Part shown: one piece after another, positions 5,647-6,605 of the stretch | Layout: each line of letters starts with the position of its first letter | How positions within the stretch are numbered: the stretch's first letter is position 1 | DNA from: Burkholderiales bacterium | GTDB taxonomy: Bacteria; Pseudomonadota; Gammaproteobacteria; Burkholderiales; Ga0077523 | Assembly (NCBI GenBank): GCA_025459035.1 | Contig: JALORJ010000150.1 | Location: forward strand, 1 to 6,605 | Direction of reading: 5' to 3' | DNA length: 6,605 nt | Notes under the pieces: model-generated | Told to the model about the DNA's origin: nothing | Databases searched by the model: none | The model's input: only the letters and a program-made list of their open reading frames with translations | Made by a program: the position numbers and the translations under genes

Positions 5647-5691
5647 ACATCCTTGCAGTTCGAACGTCAGGTTTTCGAAATACAAGGATGT
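5647..5691. promoter_or_regulatory. Long dyad over the start codon of the DUF4143 ATPase gene
   Basis: A 45-bp interrupted palindrome centred on 5669. Outer arms ACATCCTTG (5647-5655) and CAAGGATGT (5683-5691) are perfect. After three bases (one of three paired) come TTCGAA (5659-5664) and TTCGAA (5674-5679), themselves palindromic, around a 9-base centre. Sixteen of 18 positions per arm pair. The right arm contains AAGG and the ATG start codon. As DNA it could be an operator; as RNA a hairpin would hide the ribosome site and start. The symmetry is directly visible; the role is inferred. Confidence 0.55.
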
Positions 5692-6605
5692 TCGATCGTG
5701 TCGCTTTCGGCCGCACGACCGCGGCGCTGTCCCGCTCGCCGGCTGTGGCACTGCTCGGTGCACGCCAGGTCGGAAAGACCACGCTCGCGCGCCGCGTCGC
5801 GGCGACGCATCCTGGCGCCGTGTTCCTCGACCTCGAGGATCCTGCCGATCTTCTGAAGCTCGACGACGCCGCGCTGTTCCTGTCGCGTCAGCGCGACCGC
5901 CTCGTGATCGTCGACGAGGTCCAGCGTCGCCCCGACCTGTTTCCGATGCTGCGCGTCGAGATCGATGCTGCGCGACGCCCCGGGCGGTTCCTGCTCCTCG
6001 GATCCGCCGCGCCGGAGCTGCTGCGCCAGAGCGCCGAGACGCTCGCCGGCCGGCTCGCGATGATCGACATGCAGCCGCTGCTCGTCGACGAAGTGCAGAC
6101 CGGCTTCGACGGGCTGCTCGATCTGTGGTCCCGCGGTGGGTTCCCGGAGAGCTACCTGGCCGCGTCGGAAGCGGGCTCGTACGCGTGGCGACGAGACTTC
6201 ACGCGGACGTTCCTCGAACGCGATATCGCGCAGTTCGGACTGCGGCTGTCGCCCACGGACCTCGGGCGGCTGTGGCGAATGCTCGCGCACCAGCACGGAC
6301 AACTCGCGGACCTGTCGCGCATCGCCGGCGCACTCGGCGTCACCGGCCCCACGATCGCACGCTGGACGGGTGTGCTCGAAGCCGCGCGCATGGTGCGGCG
6401 CCTCGAGCCGCTGCACGCCGATCTCGGCAAGCGACTCGTGAAGTCCCCGAAGCTGTACGTGACCGACAGCGGACTGGTGCACGCGCTGCTCGGGCTGGAA
6501 GACGTGAGCGCGTTGCAGGGACACCCGATCGCAGGGGCTTCGTGGGAAGGGTTCGTGATCGAGCAGATCGCCGGCCTGCTGGGCGGCGACGCCGATCTCG
6601 CGTTC
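5688..6605 (+). CDS. AAA_14/DUF4143-type ATPase, C-terminus beyond window
   Basis: 306 codons are visible and open to the right edge; family members are usually about 380-420 residues, so perhaps the last fifth to quarter is missing. Residues 1-130 are the P-loop ATPase: Walker A GARQVGKTT (24-32), Walker B LVIVDEVQ (72-79; D76, E77) and LLLGSA (102-107), a sensor-like strand with S106. RGGFPES at 149-155 is the hallmark linker. A winged-helix-like stretch follows at about 206-239 (LADLSRIAGALGVTGPTIARW). The DUF4143 part then begins, with YVTDSGL (257-263) and GASWEGFVIEQ (282-292). The family is widespread, often isolated and patchily distributed; its DUF4143 end is thought to have a nuclease-like fold, but the biological role is not established. 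The start ATG 5688 fits the family (MFDRVAFGR, no in-frame alternative needed) but has only AAGG almost touching it and sits inside a long dyad. Unrelated to the metabolic genes beside it. Confidence 0.88.
   Translation, partial: MFDRVAFGRTTAALSRSPAVALLGARQVGKTTLARRVAATHPGAVFLDLEDPADLLKLDDAALFLSRQRDRLVIVDEVQRRPDLFPMLRVEIDAARRPGRFLLLGSAAPELLRQSAETLAGRLAMIDMQPLLVDEVQTGFDGLLDLWSRGGFPESYLAASEAGSYAWRRDFTRTFLERDIAQFGLRLSPTDLGRLWRMLAHQHGQLADLSRIAGALGVTGPTIARWTGVLEAARMVRRLEPLHADLGKRLVKSPKLYVTDSGLVHALLGLEDVSALQGHPIAGASWEGFVIEQIAGLLGGDADLAF

Noticed and set aside
5667..6524. 285-codon minus-strand open frame opposite the ATPase
   Set aside because: It is the antisense shadow of a gene with Walker A, Walker B and GGFPE motifs, and its translation has no family features.
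1..6605. tRNA or rRNA genes, CRISPR arrays, insertion sequence ends, attachment sites
   Set aside because: I saw no regularly spaced direct repeats, tRNA-like cloverleaf, transposase motif or terminal repeats flanking a gene.

Overview
The window is about 6.6 kb of very GC-rich, gene-dense bacterial chromosome. High GC, strong third-position G/C, Shine-Dalgarno sites and a partial intracellular polyhydroxybutyrate depolymerase together suggest a beta-proteobacterium, probably Burkholderiales. That placement is an inference; no rRNA or other marker gene is present. I see seven protein genes (two cut by the window edges) and no tRNA, rRNA, CRISPR array or insertion sequence.

Layout: (1) 1-383, minus strand: the N-terminal 127 codons of an intracellular PHB/PHA depolymerase (phaZ), with a TTG start and a good ribosome binding site. 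(2) 588-1445, plus strand, divergent from phaZ: a glutathione S-transferase family protein with an unusual basic Ala/Pro/Lys/Arg-rich extension of about 70 residues before the thioredoxin-like domain. (3) 4511-1498, minus strand: an apparent three-gene operon in the order aldo/keto reductase (YeaE-like), MFS transporter, class II aldolase/adducin-family protein, with gaps of 58 and 31 bp. It converges on the GST gene, and the 52-bp gap between them is bounded by mirror-image stop codons. (4) 4766-5521, plus strand: a classical short-chain dehydrogenase/reductase (SDR), divergent from the operon. The 254-bp divergent region carries three inverted repeats, two of which share CGCACG/CGTGCG half-sites, and a TAGAAT -10-like box. 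(5) 5688 to the right edge, plus strand: a partial ATPase of the AAA_14 + DUF4143 type, with a 45-bp near-perfect dyad over its start codon.

Working model (inference): the operon plus the divergent SDR look like a small catabolic or detoxification unit. The MFS protein would move a small, probably anionic, metabolite. The AKR and SDR would interconvert carbonyl and hydroxyl groups, and the class II aldolase-fold enzyme would act on a hydroxy- or keto-acid. No regulator is encoded in the window, so one acting on the divergent palindromes would be encoded elsewhere. The substrate cannot be deduced from sequence. The enzymes belong to known families; the most distinctive signals are the dyad at the DUF4143 ATPase start, the palindrome cluster between AKR and SDR, and the basic tail on the GST beside phaZ.
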